Below, one piece after another: positions 1 to 8,961 of a stretch of 64,000 bases of DNA. The notes under the pieces are model-generated. The model had not been told where the DNA came from, did no database searches, and worked only from the letters and a program-made list of their open reading frames with translations. The translations under genes and the position numbers were made by a program. Source of the stretch: Nostoc linckia z4 (lineage in GTDB: Bacteria > Cyanobacteriota > Cyanobacteriia > Cyanobacteriales > Nostocaceae); NCBI RefSeq assembly GCF_002608075.1, contig NZ_LAHA01000011.1, positions 124,001 through 188,000 of the forward strand, read 5' to 3'. Numbering within the stretch: position 1 is the stretch's first letter; the number at the start of each line of letters is the position of its first letter.

Positions 1-1
1 T

Positions 2-286
2 GATTTCTACGCCACTGCACACCCCCAACCCAAGGATATTTTTTTATTAATTGAAGTGGCTGATTCGACTATTTTGTATGACCGGGAAGCGAAAATTCCT
101 TTATATGCAGAAGCTAACATTATTGAAGTTTGGTTAGTAGATATTAACGAGGAAATTGTCGAAGTTTATCAACAACCAACAACCGCAGGATATCATCATC
201 TTCAAAAGTTAGCTAGCGGTCAAACTTTATCAATTCCAAGTTTCTCTGATGTCAGCATTACTGTTGATGAAATCTTTGGCAGATAA
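2..286 (+). CDS. Uma2 family (DUF820) endonuclease-like protein, 3' part only
   Basis: The frame is open from the first bases of the window, so the 5' end is missing. The visible part carries the Uma2 core: a LLIEVADS segment (IEV with a following aspartate) and then the YAEANIIEVWLVD block, both typical of this PD-(D/E)XK-like family that is hugely expanded in cyanobacteria. The activity and biological role of the family are poorly known. A GTG codon at 56 is an internal valine, not a start. The gene ends with TAA at 284-286. A second full-length member lies at 14131-14694. Confidence 0.85.
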   Translation, partial: DFYATAHPQPKDIFLLIEVADSTILYDREAKIPLYAEANIIEVWLVDINEEIVEVYQQPTTAGYHHLQKLASGQTLSIPSFSDVSITVDEIFGR

Positions 287-742
287 AATTACTTCTTTCT
301 TTATTCCCCTGCCATTCCTTCAAAACGTAAAAAACGCACTTTACCTGAAGAATCCCCAACTACAGAAAACTAGCATGGTAGATGCTGTAACAAATGTCTT
401 TATCTATCTTTTGTCGCTTTAAATATTCAATCCACTCATCCATAATCCCCGCGTCCCCCGTACCCTTCTCTTCTCTACGAGACGCTACGCGAACGGGAAG
501 CAAGCTACGCCTAGCGGCGACCACAGGAGAAGTTCAGATGCCTGCGGCAACCCTTTCGGTGTACGGACTTCTCTTTGTGTCCGCGTATCCCCGTGTCAGC
601 CTCAATCATCCCCTTGTTCAGCAATGGCTTTTTTCTAATGGGTATAACCTTGCAACCATATAGATGCTTGGATATTTAAAGATAGCCGTGTATGGTATAG
701 AAATGTATAGAATCTTGAAAAGATATAAAATATAGTTCTTAA
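287..742. other. Gene-poor gap with a dispersed palindromic repeat
   Basis: No supported gene. Positions about 470-560 hold a GC-rich mosaic (GACGCTACGCGAAC, then GGGAAGCAAGCTACGC, then AGATGCCTGCGGCAA) whose pieces recur in this window near 8725, 12275 and 38545. An open frame across it (394-663) has no family-like content and is repeat-derived. Confidence 0.6.
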
Positions 743-1459
743 ATGCAAACTTTTTCAGTATCTTCCTCAATGCAGCTGTCTGTACCACCAAAACACTTGC
801 AGCCTATGAAGATTGTCGCACTGGGGGACAGCTTAATATATGGATTTGGCGACCCGGAAAAAGGGGGATGGATTGAGCAACTACGGCGATGGTGGATGTT
901 GCCGGATAGTGCGGGTCACGTTCTCTATAATTTAGGGGTCAGGGGCGATCGCACGCAACAAGTAGCCCAAAGGCTAGAAGTTGAATTTCGCCATCGCGGT
1001 GAGCTACGAAATCGCGTTCCCGATTTGATTATTTTATCAGTAGGGGTCAATGATTCAGCTCGTTTGGCGCGTCCTGATGGACGAAGTTACACAGATTTTG
1101 CTGTATTTGAAAAAGAAATCGCTTCTCTGTTGGATTTAGCACAACAACTGTGTCCTGTGTTGTTTGTCGGCATGGTGCCAGTGGATGAAGCTAAAATGCC
1201 ATTTTTAGATTGCTTTTACTATAATCATAGCGATCAGTACCGCTACAAAGAAGCAACTCGCATTGCTTGTGAGAAACGACAAATTCCCTATTTAGATATT
1301 TTTGATATGTGGATGGAACGCAGTGAAGCTTGGCGACTCAAACGCTTGAGTGATGACGGACTTCATCCCAACACACTAGGTTATCAAGCTTTGTTAGAAG
1401 ATGTCATCAATTGGGATGCTCTTGCAAGTTATCATTCTCTAAGTTTGGTTACCACTTAA
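743..1459 (+). CDS. SGNH/GDSL-type esterase family protein
   Basis: A 238-residue protein with the SGNH hydrolase blocks in order: GDSLIYGFG (nucleophile Ser, block I) about 30 residues from the start, an Asn-containing LGVRGD segment (block II-like), SVGVND (block III, Asn) and DGLHPNTLGY near the C-terminus (block V, Asp and His). It probably hydrolyses an ester or acyl bond in a small molecule, lipid or glycan; the substrate cannot be read from the sequence. No signal peptide is evident, so it is likely cytoplasmic. In-frame ATGs at 770 and 806 are alternative starts; the one at 806 would begin just before the catalytic block. Confidence 0.85.
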   Translation: MQTFSVSSSMQLSVPPKHLQPMKIVALGDSLIYGFGDPEKGGWIEQLRRWWMLPDSAGHVLYNLGVRGDRTQQVAQRLEVEFRHRGELRNRVPDLIILSVGVNDSARLARPDGRSYTDFAVFEKEIASLLDLAQQLCPVLFVGMVPVDEAKMPFLDCFYYNHSDQYRYKEATRIACEKRQIPYLDIFDMWMERSEAWRLKRLSDDGLHPNTLGYQALLEDVINWDALASYHSLSLVTT

Positions 1460-1468
1460 AACCATGCT

Positions 1469-1540
1469 AATTTTAGATTTTGAATTTTGGATTTTAGCTT
1501 CAATCCAAAATCCAAAATCTAAAATCTAAAATCTAAAATT
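1469..1540. repeat. Heptamer-type AAAATCC/AAAATCT inverted repeat
   Basis: The left arm is built of TTTTAGA/TTTTGGA units and the right arm of their complements (AATCCAAAATCC and so on), separated by a short loop, giving a long AT-rich hairpin between two co-oriented genes. The same repeat type occurs at 38349-38387 and 48083-48152. Confidence 0.8.
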
Positions 1541-1546
1541 ACTCTT

Positions 1547-1981
1547 ATGACACCAACTTTACTAGGTCGCTGGCAAACTCGATTATTATTACTTGCAACT
1601 GTAGGCATACTGGTATCTTTACCCTTTGCAATGGGTTTGATTGGTTCTGGTGCTAATTCAGTTTATTTTTGGATACTTGGTTACATCGCCATCTTTGGCT
1701 TGGGTTGGGATGTAGTTTATAACTATCTGCAAAAATTCCGTTGGGACAGAGATTGGCCAGCAGTATATCAACTGTTAGCTGGTATTTGGGAATTATTGTT
1801 TGTGTTTTGTGGAATCAAAGTTTTTGGCTTTTTACCAATACCTTTGCCTAAAGAAGAACTCTCACCAACAGATTTTTTATTGCACTATAGCATTGTCTGG
1901 TTAGCAGTTTTTATTACTTCCCAAAGCTTAATGCGAATCGTATTTCTTCGTTGGCGTTTCCGGGGTGGAGAGTGGTTGTAA
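1547..1981 (+). CDS. Conserved hypothetical four-TM membrane protein
   Basis: A 144-residue protein of unrecognised family. Hydrophobic stretches at about residues 12-32, 36-57, 77-98 and 110-130 suggest four membrane helices. Short polar links contain WDRDWP after helix 2, and the tail RWRFRGGEWL is basic, fitting a cytoplasmic C-terminus. It follows the SGNH hydrolase gene on the same strand, with a hairpin-forming repeat between them. No catalytic motif is visible and no function is proposed. Confidence 0.7.
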   Translation: MTPTLLGRWQTRLLLLATVGILVSLPFAMGLIGSGANSVYFWILGYIAIFGLGWDVVYNYLQKFRWDRDWPAVYQLLAGIWELLFVFCGIKVFGFLPIPLPKEELSPTDFLLHYSIVWLAVFITSQSLMRIVFLRWRFRGGEWL

Positions 1982-2080
1982 TTTTTAATTGTTAATAGTT
2001 ACATTTTATCTACGTTTCTAAATACTTATGTCTGTAGCAGTGTCTTGAAGCAATTTTTAACATAATAGAATACAGATAAT

Positions 2081-2118
2081 AATAGGGTAGCACAGTGTTG
2101 CTACCCTATTTTGTATTG
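2081..2118 (+). terminator. Probable intrinsic terminator
   Basis: A 12-bp stem (AATAGGGTAGCA at 2081-2092 with its complement at 2099-2110) has a 6-nt loop and is followed by a T-rich run (TTGTATTG). It lies about 100 nt after the stop of the preceding membrane-protein gene. Confidence 0.7.
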
Positions 2119-2210
2119 TATTTGGCACTTATGAGCATTACTGTGCTAAAAAAATATATCTGTATTATTATCTACCTGACTCAGATTTAATTTCTGCTCA
2201 ATAAAGTACA

Positions 2211-3500
2211 ATGTCAAATTTTGATTTGGTTATTCAGCTATTTCTGCAACTGACAGTAATTTTAGTGACTTGTCGCATAGTTACGATTTTAGGACGCCGC
2301 TATCTGGGACAAACTGATGTTGTTTGCGAAATGATTGCAGGTGTGATGTTAGGTCCGTCGCTTTTAGGTTTGATTGCACCAAATTTTCAACAATGGTTAT
2401 TTCCTAAGCTGCCAATTATCACTGCTTTAGGAGATAAAATACCCAATCCATCGATGTCGATTTTATATGCTATCAGTCAAATTGGATTGGCAATTTATAT
2501 GTTTTTGATTGGTTTAGAGTTTAATACAAAACTTTTAAAACATCATATCAAAAGTGCTGGTTTATTATCCGCTTCTGGGATTATTACTCCTTTTATTTTA
2601 GGAGCGATCGCTTCTTTTTTCTTATATCAAAATGGCAATTTCTTTCAACCAAAAGTAGTGCCTTGGTCAGCAGCTTTATATTTGGGTGCATCGATGACAA
2701 TCACCGCTTTTCCGATGTTAGCTCGCATTCTTTACGAACGCGGACTCGCGCAAACTCGCTTTGGGACTTTGGCTTTAGGTGCAGCATCGGTGGATGATGG
2801 AGTTGCTTGGTGTTTGCTGGCCATCGTCCTTGCTAGCGTGAAAAATTCCATCAATATCGCCATTTTAGCAATTGGTGGTGGTATTTGCTACATTCTATTT
2901 GCAATTTTTATCGGGCAACGTTTACTTAAAGTCTTCACAAACATCACAAAACGTGATGCAGGTGTGAGCAGACAAACATTAACTTTGTTTTTGATAGTTT
3001 TGATGTTTTGTGCGTGGTTTACTGATATCACAGGTATCTATGCAATATTCGGTGCATTTGTGTTGGGAGCAGTCACGCCACGGGGGGAATTCGCCCAACA
3101 AATTCGCCAATATACAGAATTTTTCACCACTTCTTTTTTGCTACCGATATTTTTTGTTTTTTCTGGATTGAATACACAAATTGGATTAGTAAACACCCCT
3201 GCATTATGGGGAATTACCATATTAATTGTAGCGATCGCAGTTATCGGTAAAGGCATTGCTTGTATGTTAGCCGCAAAATTAGCAGGAGAAAATTGGCGGG
3301 AATCAGCAATTATCGGTACTCTGATGAATGCTCGCGGTTTAATGGAGTTAATCATCCTGAATATTGGTCTTGAACAAGGTATAATTACCCCCACTTTATT
3401 CACTATCATGGTTATTATGGCGATAGTCACTACACTGATGGCATCGCCCTTAGTGGCCTTTTTGTTGCACGGTACAAGTTATGAAAAATTTACCGTTTAA
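2211..3500 (+). CDS. Cation:proton antiporter, CPA2 (KefB/NapA-like) family
   Basis: A 429-residue polytopic protein spanning the whole Na_H_exchanger domain with about 12 hydrophobic segments. Diagnostic stretches are the N-terminal GVMLGPSLLGL, the GASMTITAFPMLARIL segment and the paired-aspartate SVDDGVAWCLLA site that binds the ion, then FGAFVLGAVTPRG and GTLMNARGLMELIIL. It should exchange Na+ or K+ for H+ across a membrane; the ion cannot be decided. It ends right after the transport domain, with no regulatory C-terminal domain, unlike its neighbour at 4034-6250, which looks like a diverged paralogue. The ATG has no strong Shine-Dalgarno. Confidence 0.92.
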   Translation: MSNFDLVIQLFLQLTVILVTCRIVTILGRRYLGQTDVVCEMIAGVMLGPSLLGLIAPNFQQWLFPKLPIITALGDKIPNPSMSILYAISQIGLAIYMFLIGLEFNTKLLKHHIKSAGLLSASGIITPFILGAIASFFLYQNGNFFQPKVVPWSAALYLGASMTITAFPMLARILYERGLAQTRFGTLALGAASVDDGVAWCLLAIVLASVKNSINIAILAIGGGICYILFAIFIGQRLLKVFTNITKRDAGVSRQTLTLFLIVLMFCAWFTDITGIYAIFGAFVLGAVTPRGEFAQQIRQYTEFFTTSFLLPIFFVFSGLNTQIGLVNTPALWGITILIVAIAVIGKGIACMLAAKLAGENWRESAIIGTLMNARGLMELIILNIGLEQGIITPTLFTIMVIMAIVTTLMASPLVAFLLHGTSYEKFTV

Positions 3501-4033
3501 GCACATCTATAAAGAATTAATTCCTGATAGTAACTGTAGCAAATTACTGAGTGTTGACTGTTAACTGTTGATTGTTGACTGAGAATAACCCTTGTCTTTA
3601 GAAGATTTGGGGTTTATTCCAATACGGTTGGGATCAGCAGTATAAACTTCCCTTGTGGTCTGGGAAAAGGTTAAGGGGTAAAGGATGTATTTGAAACCTT
3701 TCCCCTTTAACCCAACCGTATTGGGAGTTATTCTCTTCGTTTCTTCCTTGTATTGTGACCTCAAGAACTCATATTGTTATCTTGGATTAACAGTAACTTA
3801 CATCACAAATCAGAGAAAATTAGTCTTCAGTGTATCTGATAAATTTGACGGATAGTTCTTAATTCATAATTAAACTTACAAGCTTATAAATTGATTGAGA
3901 CAGCGATTAATCCCTGAATTTGCAATTTAAAATTTGGAGTTTGTGGAATCTCTCAGTAAGAATAGGGGTTGACATTTTCCAATCTTTTAAACAATTATCT
4001 TAGGGAAACCAGATAGTTACTTTTGAGGAAACC
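3501..4033. other. Intergenic region with tandem heptamers and a large inverted repeat
   Basis: No supported gene. It contains (GTTGACT)-like heptamers at about 3549-3582 and the inverted repeat described separately. The last about 60 bases before 4034 probably hold the promoter of the next antiporter. Confidence 0.6.
3619..3724. repeat. 106-bp inverted-repeat element (MITE-like)
   Basis: The ends form a perfect 14-bp inverted repeat, CCAATACGGTTGGG at 3619-3632 with its complement at 3711-3724. Inside is a second imperfect arm pair (TTAAGGGGTAAAGG near 3671 with CCTTTCCCCTTTAA near 3697), so the whole unit can fold into one long hairpin. It has no coding capacity. It may be a non-autonomous mobile element. 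Confidence 0.75.
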
Positions 4034-6250
4034 ATGCACACAGTTATTCTCGTTCTGGTTGAGGTACTGATTGTTATTGGACTTTCACGGCTAGTAGGGC
4101 TAGGATTTCGTTCTATTAAGCAACCACTGGTAATTGGTGAAATTGTCGCTGGGATTATGCTTGGGCCATCTTTATTTGGTTTAGTAGCTCCCCATGTAGC
4201 AGTTACCTTATTTCCACCAGAAACTATTCCTTTTCTAAATGTTTTGTCTCAAGTGGGACTAATATTTTTCATGTTTCTGATTGGATTAGAACTAAATCCA
4301 AAATACCTCAGCGGCCAGCTAGAAGTGGCAGTTTTAACTTCTCATGTCAGTATTTTGGTGCCTTTTTCCTTGGGAACATTACTAGCGGTGGTGCTTTATC
4401 CTCTGGTTTCCAACGCTAGTGTGTCGTTTACTGCCTTCGCTTTATTTTTGGGTGCGGCAATGTCCATTACTGCCTTTCCAGTATTGGCGCGAATAATAAC
4501 TGAGAGTAATTTACAAGGAACGCGATTAGGAACCTTAGCGTTAACTTGTGCAGCGGTGGATGATGTCACAGCTTGGTGTTTATTAGCAGTAGCTATAGCT
4601 GTTGCTCGTACTGGCAATTTTGCTGGTGCAGTACCGACCATTATTGAGAGCATAGTTTATATCGGCTTCATGCTAACCCTGGGGCGTTGGTTTCTCGAAG
4701 GTCTTGCCAAACATTACCAACGTGCGGGACGCCTCAGCCAATTGCTGTTGGCTGGGATTTATATGGGGGTGGTTGCATCCGCATTAATCACTGAATTAAT
4801 AGGCATTCATTTCATTTTTGGAGCATTTTTACTGGGAGCAGCAATGCCCAAAAATGAAGATTTAGTACGGGAATTGGCAGTAAAAACCGAAGATTTCGTG
4901 CTGATATTCTTGCTGCCAATATTTTTTGCTTACAGTGGTTTGCGGACACAGATTGGCTTGCTAAATCGTCCAGAATTATGGCTGTTGTGTGCATTGGTTT
5001 TGGCAGTAGCGATCGCAGGTAAATATTTTGGTACTTACATTGCAGCTCGTGTTAGTGGCATTAATAAACGAGAAGCCTCGGCACTCGGTTGGTTAATGAA
5101 TACTCGCGGTTTAACCGAGTTGATCGTGCTAAATATTGGTCTGGAATTAGGAGTAATTTCCCCTTTAGTATTTACCATGCTAGTAATTATGGCGCTGGTA
5201 ACTACATTTATGACCTCGCCATTGTTGGAATGGACATATCCGAAAAAACTCATCCGGTTAGATGTTGTAGAACCAGAGTTGCAAACAGAGACCGAAACAC
5301 ATTTAGGTAGAGAAGATACCACTGTTGAAGATTTAACTTACACTCGTCCCTACCGGATTTTAGTACCAGTGGCTAATCCCAATACTCAAAAGGGCTTAGT
5401 ACAGTTGGCAGTGGCAATTGCTCTTAACCATCAACAATCTGCTGTTGTGCATCCCCTCAGCTTAATTGAATTTGAAGAAGACTATGCCTTTGAAAGTACC
5501 CCAGTTGAAGCAGACCGATTAATTGCCCAGCGCCGCCAGCAACTAGAAGAATTAATTAATACTCTCGAACCCCCACAAACACGCTCCTACGTGCATCCCA
5601 TTGTTCGCACATCTAGCAATGTTGCACGGGAAACAGCCCAAATTGCTGCACTAGACCAAGTAGATTTAATTCTTGTAGGATGGCATCGCCCAGCCTTTAG
5701 TAGCAACCGTTTAGGGGGAAGAGTCGGTCAAATTCTTACCACTGCGCCAGTGGATGTAGCAGTATTTGTAGACCGGGGAAGCGAGCGATTAGAAAGCTTG
5801 TTAGTACCTTATTCTGCAAACATCCACGACGATTTAGCATTAATACTTGCTTTGAGACTGCTGATCAACCATGAAACTTGCATGTTGCAAGTTTTACACG
5901 TTTTACCAGAAAATCGCCTCCAGGAAGAATTGAGCTACGAATTGGACATCATGATGGAGCAATTGCCAACTAGTGTACGCGATCGCATAGAAATCAAATT
6001 TGTCCAAGCCGCAGATCCTATCCAAGCCGTGGTGGAAGCTTCAAAAAATGTAGACTTGACCATCGCTGGTACCAGTCGCACTTGGGGTATTGAGCGGCAA
6101 ACCTTGGGAAGATATACAGACCAATTAGCCATTCAATGCCGTTCTTCCCTGCTGATTACCAGGCGCTACAGCCAAGTCACAGCTCATCTAGCTTCCGTGC
6201 TTCCTGAAGTTAGTAGTCAACAGCCAACAACTCAGGAATTGAAATTATGA
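4034..6250 (+). CDS. Cation:proton antiporter with C-terminal universal-stress-protein-like region
   Basis: A 738-residue two-part protein. Residues about 1-400 form a CPA2 Na+(K+)/H+ exchanger, with GIMLGPSLFGL, GAAMSITAFPVLARI and the paired-aspartate AAVDDVTAWCLL site. Residues about 435-720 form a soluble region resembling two Usp-like folds: PYRILVPVANP starts the first and LESLLVPYSANIHDD the second, and each ends in a segment such as VDLILVGWHR or VDLTIAGTSR. This architecture is common in cyanobacterial antiporters and suggests nucleotide- or stress-dependent gating. A GAGGAAACC ribosome binding site precedes the ATG. The 3' end overlaps the next gene by four bases (ATGA), implying translational coupling. 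Confidence 0.93.
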   Translation: MHTVILVLVEVLIVIGLSRLVGLGFRSIKQPLVIGEIVAGIMLGPSLFGLVAPHVAVTLFPPETIPFLNVLSQVGLIFFMFLIGLELNPKYLSGQLEVAVLTSHVSILVPFSLGTLLAVVLYPLVSNASVSFTAFALFLGAAMSITAFPVLARIITESNLQGTRLGTLALTCAAVDDVTAWCLLAVAIAVARTGNFAGAVPTIIESIVYIGFMLTLGRWFLEGLAKHYQRAGRLSQLLLAGIYMGVVASALITELIGIHFIFGAFLLGAAMPKNEDLVRELAVKTEDFVLIFLLPIFFAYSGLRTQIGLLNRPELWLLCALVLAVAIAGKYFGTYIAARVSGINKREASALGWLMNTRGLTELIVLNIGLELGVISPLVFTMLVIMALVTTFMTSPLLEWTYPKKLIRLDVVEPELQTETETHLGREDTTVEDLTYTRPYRILVPVANPNTQKGLVQLAVAIALNHQQSAVVHPLSLIEFEEDYAFESTPVEADRLIAQRRQQLEELINTLEPPQTRSYVHPIVRTSSNVARETAQIAALDQVDLILVGWHRPAFSSNRLGGRVGQILTTAPVDVAVFVDRGSERLESLLVPYSANIHDDLALILALRLLINHETCMLQVLHVLPENRLQEELSYELDIMMEQLPTSVRDRIEIKFVQAADPIQAVVEASKNVDLTIAGTSRTWGIERQTLGRYTDQLAIQCRSSLLITRRYSQVTAHLASVLPEVSSQQPTTQELKL

Positions 6251-6756
6251 ATCACTTCAACTTCAAATCCTTAGCTTTTTACGGAGTAGCCATCAGTTCA
6301 GTACTAATACTGTTTAAAACCGTAACTGCCTATGGAGAAAAAAATCTCAAAGCTCCTTTTTTACTGAGCGATCGCTATCGTCTAACACTAGCTGAAAATT
6401 TGCCCAACTGTGGAAAATCAGACACCTTGACATTAAACGTTGAGCAGTCAGGTATTTACTTAAATGCCTCTGTATTATCGGCAAACGCCAACGCCGATAT
6501 TAACCAAAAGCATCCCCTCATCGGCATCTTGAAAAATCAACAGTTGAATTTATCCGGCAAAGTTAACACATCGATTCTTTGCAATATCCCTCAATCCCAG
6601 AAAGATCCTCTCAACTCAGTCAAAATTCAAATGCAACTAATCGAAGGAGCCAGTATACCAGGGCAATTAACTTTCAATGACATCCCACAACCTCTAAAAT
6701 TTACTGCCGTGCCAGAAAAAGTTGAGGAAAAATCTCAAAAGTCTAACAGTCATTAA
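6247..6756 (+). CDS. Exported protein of unknown function coupled to the antiporter
   Basis: A 169-residue protein. The first about 30 residues have a basic-hydrophobic layout (FKSLAFYGVAISSVLILF) typical of a signal peptide or single anchor; the rest is polar, with two cysteines (NLPNCGKSD and SILCNIP) that could form a disulfide. Its ATG overlaps the antiporter stop (ATGA), so the two are almost certainly one operon. No family is recognised. A role as a periplasmic partner or regulator of the antiporter is an inference from coupling alone. Confidence 0.7.
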   Translation: MNHFNFKSLAFYGVAISSVLILFKTVTAYGEKNLKAPFLLSDRYRLTLAENLPNCGKSDTLTLNVEQSGIYLNASVLSANANADINQKHPLIGILKNQQLNLSGKVNTSILCNIPQSQKDPLNSVKIQMQLIEGASIPGQLTFNDIPQPLKFTAVPEKVEEKSQKSNSH

Positions 6757-7024
6757 AAGGGCATTGGGCATGGGGCATTGGGCAGAAGAGGCTCCAGGGA
6801 CTCCAGGGGCAGAGGAGTAGAGGGGAAAAACTCATCTCCCCTGCTCCCTTGTCTCCCTTGTCTCCCTTGTCTCCCTCATCCCCCACTCACTTTTTTAACC
6901 TACCCAGCCCATCGAGTGTATATATTTATAGTGGCAACTGAGGAATAAAAAGGCAAAAGTATAATTTAATTCTGAGCTTATACTAGAAATTCCTCAGAAC
7001 TTAATATTAAAGGCATAATTAACA
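6757..7024. repeat. Low-complexity tandem repeats between operons
   Basis: G-rich GGGCATT/GGGGCAT heptamers (about 6759-6785) are followed by a complementary C-rich run with about three tandem TTGTCTCCC units at 6848-6876. The two halves can pair into an imperfect hairpin. No gene is seen. The final about 100 bases are AT-rich and may carry the promoter of the AMIN gene. Confidence 0.65.
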
Positions 7025-7924
7025 ATGGCTCACAGATTAAAGACCTGGCATTGCCACTGGAGCAAAAAGTTACTGAGTTTCAGTGTATTCGGTTTTTATG
7101 CAGCGATCGCCTTTGAAACTTCCTCCATTGCTGTAACAGCAGTGGCAAAACTAGATAATTGGCGCTTTTCACCGAAAACACAGCAACTCGAAATCACTCT
7201 TTCAACACCCACAACACCTCGTTATTTCTACCTTGCCCAACCACCCCGGTTGGTTGTAGATTTACCTAATACTAAGTTAGGTGATGTTACCACCCAACAA
7301 AGTTACTCTGGAGTCATCAAAAGTATTCGTGTTTCTCAACTCAATGAAAACGCTACACGCATTGTTCTAGATTTAGCACCGGGAACTGTTTTAAATGCCA
7401 ATAAGGTACAACTGCAACCAGTTTCTCGAAAAAACCCCACTCGCTGGGTATTACGTCCTGTTATTTCTGGTAAAAGTACTGCTGTAAAACCAGCAAATTC
7501 AGCACCTCCAGCCAAAAAACCACCCCAAAAGCCGCCTACTGAGCCGCCCGTACTTACTACTAACTCACAATCCCTTAATAACCTACCCGTACTTACTACT
7601 AACTCTCAATCTCCTAATAACTTACCCGTACTTACTCCCGACTCACAACCACCTTTACTCACAATTGAGCCTATATCGAATCAGCTACCCTCAACAAGCA
7701 CTACTAACTCAAATCAACCCTTTGTAACCGTACCTCCTCTCACCCCCAATACACCCCCTCAACAACCAAGTTTTATTCTTCCCCCTCCTTCTTTCCCAAA
7801 TCAACCCAGTACGTTGAATAGTATTCCTAATTTCGGTATGTCTGAATTCCCACTCCCCACAACCCCTAACGTTCCCAACCCCCAAGTTATTGAGTTTGGG
7901 CAACCCCTTCCCAAGGGTAGGTAG
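7025..7924 (+). CDS. AMIN-domain protein with proline-rich tail
   Basis: A 299-residue protein. After a basic start and a hydrophobic segment (LLSFSVFGFYAAIAF, signal peptide or anchor), residues about 43-145 form an AMIN domain: LEITLSTPTTPRYF, RLVVDLPNT, IKSIRVSQ and TRIVLDLAPG are its hallmarks. AMIN domains localise amidases and secretins to peptidoglycan or the periplasm; here no amidase domain follows. Residues about 155-299 are Pro/Thr/Asn-rich, with three near-repeats of NLPVLTTNSQS, and look disordered. It is probably an envelope protein of unknown partner. Confidence 0.85.
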   Translation: MAHRLKTWHCHWSKKLLSFSVFGFYAAIAFETSSIAVTAVAKLDNWRFSPKTQQLEITLSTPTTPRYFYLAQPPRLVVDLPNTKLGDVTTQQSYSGVIKSIRVSQLNENATRIVLDLAPGTVLNANKVQLQPVSRKNPTRWVLRPVISGKSTAVKPANSAPPAKKPPQKPPTEPPVLTTNSQSLNNLPVLTTNSQSPNNLPVLTPDSQPPLLTIEPISNQLPSTSTTNSNQPFVTVPPLTPNTPPQQPSFILPPPSFPNQPSTLNSIPNFGMSEFPLPTTPNVPNPQVIEFGQPLPKGR

Positions 7925-7994
7925 GAAACGGGAAGATGATATAAATTTTGGATTTCAAGCCTTTGCTTCCAGTCAACACTCCCCATACCCAAAT

Positions 7995-8534
7995 CTAAAA
8001 TCTATCGGTTTCCTGGGGTGTTCCCACTGCCCCTGGTTGAGCTGTGAAGAAGTTTTGAGCAGCTTCATTTTGATATATGCATCTAATATCAGGGTTATCA
8101 CTATCCAAATTACCTGTAAAACCAAAGGTATTTAAGCGATTCTTACAATCCCTTACCTGTTCAGATGTCACCAAGCGACGCTGCTCTAAAATTGCCCAGT
8201 TATTTTGTCTGATAACACATCCAGGACGCATACTCGGCTGAGAAACATAGACATTGAAGGGGTTGAGAGTTACGAACAACCTAGCGTCCATCACCATAGC
8301 ACTGGCTCCATACTGCACGCAGATCTCAGGGTTCGGTGCTTTGGTATCAATAAATTCACGAGAAGCGACATTTGATGGTGCCAATGTGGTTGTAGAACTA
8401 AAAGCAATGCCGATTCCAATTCCCAAAATCAATACCCCTCCCATAATTGCGATAGTGAAGAGGTTAAACATCGGGGATTGAAAATTAGAGGGTCTAGAAG
8501 TAGTAGCCGATCTACCAGTCGATTTACGTCTCAT
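7995..8534 (-). CDS. DUF3172 family membrane-anchored protein
   Basis: A 179-residue protein with a basic, Ser/Thr-rich N-terminus (RRKSTGRSATTSR), one hydrophobic helix at about 25-47 (FTIAIMGGVLILGIGIGIAF) and a conserved C-terminal domain with four cysteines (EICVQYG, RPGCVIRQ, VRDCKNRL, IRCIYQN). The length and this pattern fit the cyanobacterial DUF3172 family, whose function is unknown. It converges with the AMIN-domain gene; the two stops are about 70 nt apart. Confidence 0.85.
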   Translation of the reverse strand: MRRKSTGRSATTSRPSNFQSPMFNLFTIAIMGGVLILGIGIGIAFSSTTTLAPSNVASREFIDTKAPNPEICVQYGASAMVMDARLFVTLNPFNVYVSQPSMRPGCVIRQNNWAILEQRRLVTSEQVRDCKNRLNTFGFTGNLDSDNPDIRCIYQNEAAQNFFTAQPGAVGTPQETDRF

Positions 8535-8961
8535 TGTTGCTTAATCACCTTCACGTCAATTGAGCAGGAGTAGTCTAAATTTTTCTACCTCTTTCAGTAT
8601 GCCTAGTTTTAACTGTAATTGTGTGGGAGTTTGTGAAAATTTTCTTCTTAAATGACAACAATAGCAGATTATTTAACAGGACTTACGCAATAACTCTCTG
8701 AAATTCTTATCCCTTTGTGTCCTTCTCTGACGAGACGCTGCGCGAATGCGTCCTTTGCGGTTAGTTTTTTCATGATTTTGCGTAAGTCTTATTTAAATTT
8801 CTGAATGCAATTTCAAGGTTAGTTGGTGACAGTTCTAATTTACATTAACTAGCTAGTCATCTTATCTATAAATTTGGATAAATTATTTTCATGACATATT
8901 TTTCTATGCAGATATTTTTATCACCCCTAGTATTTGATGTCTCAAACAATGTAAATTAACT
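8535..8961. other. Divergent promoter region with a MITE-like element
   Basis: No gene is seen between the divergent DUF3172 and permease genes. The gap holds the inverted-repeat element at 8678-8790, which includes a GACGAGACGCTGCGCGAATGC mosaic related to that near 475. Promoters for both neighbours should lie on either side of it. Confidence 0.55.
8678..8790. mobile_element. 113-bp non-autonomous element with inverted ends
   Basis: The ends are GACTTACGCAA (8680-8690) and its exact complement TTGCGTAAGTC (8778-8788). The interior has no coding capacity. A solitary GCGTAAGTCTTTGTC near 32119 looks like a further end of the same type. The layout suggests a MITE mobilised by a transposase encoded elsewhere. 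Confidence 0.65.

Noticed and set aside
394-663. 89-codon plus-strand ORF
   Set aside because: It runs through the palindromic repeat mosaic and has no family-like sequence.
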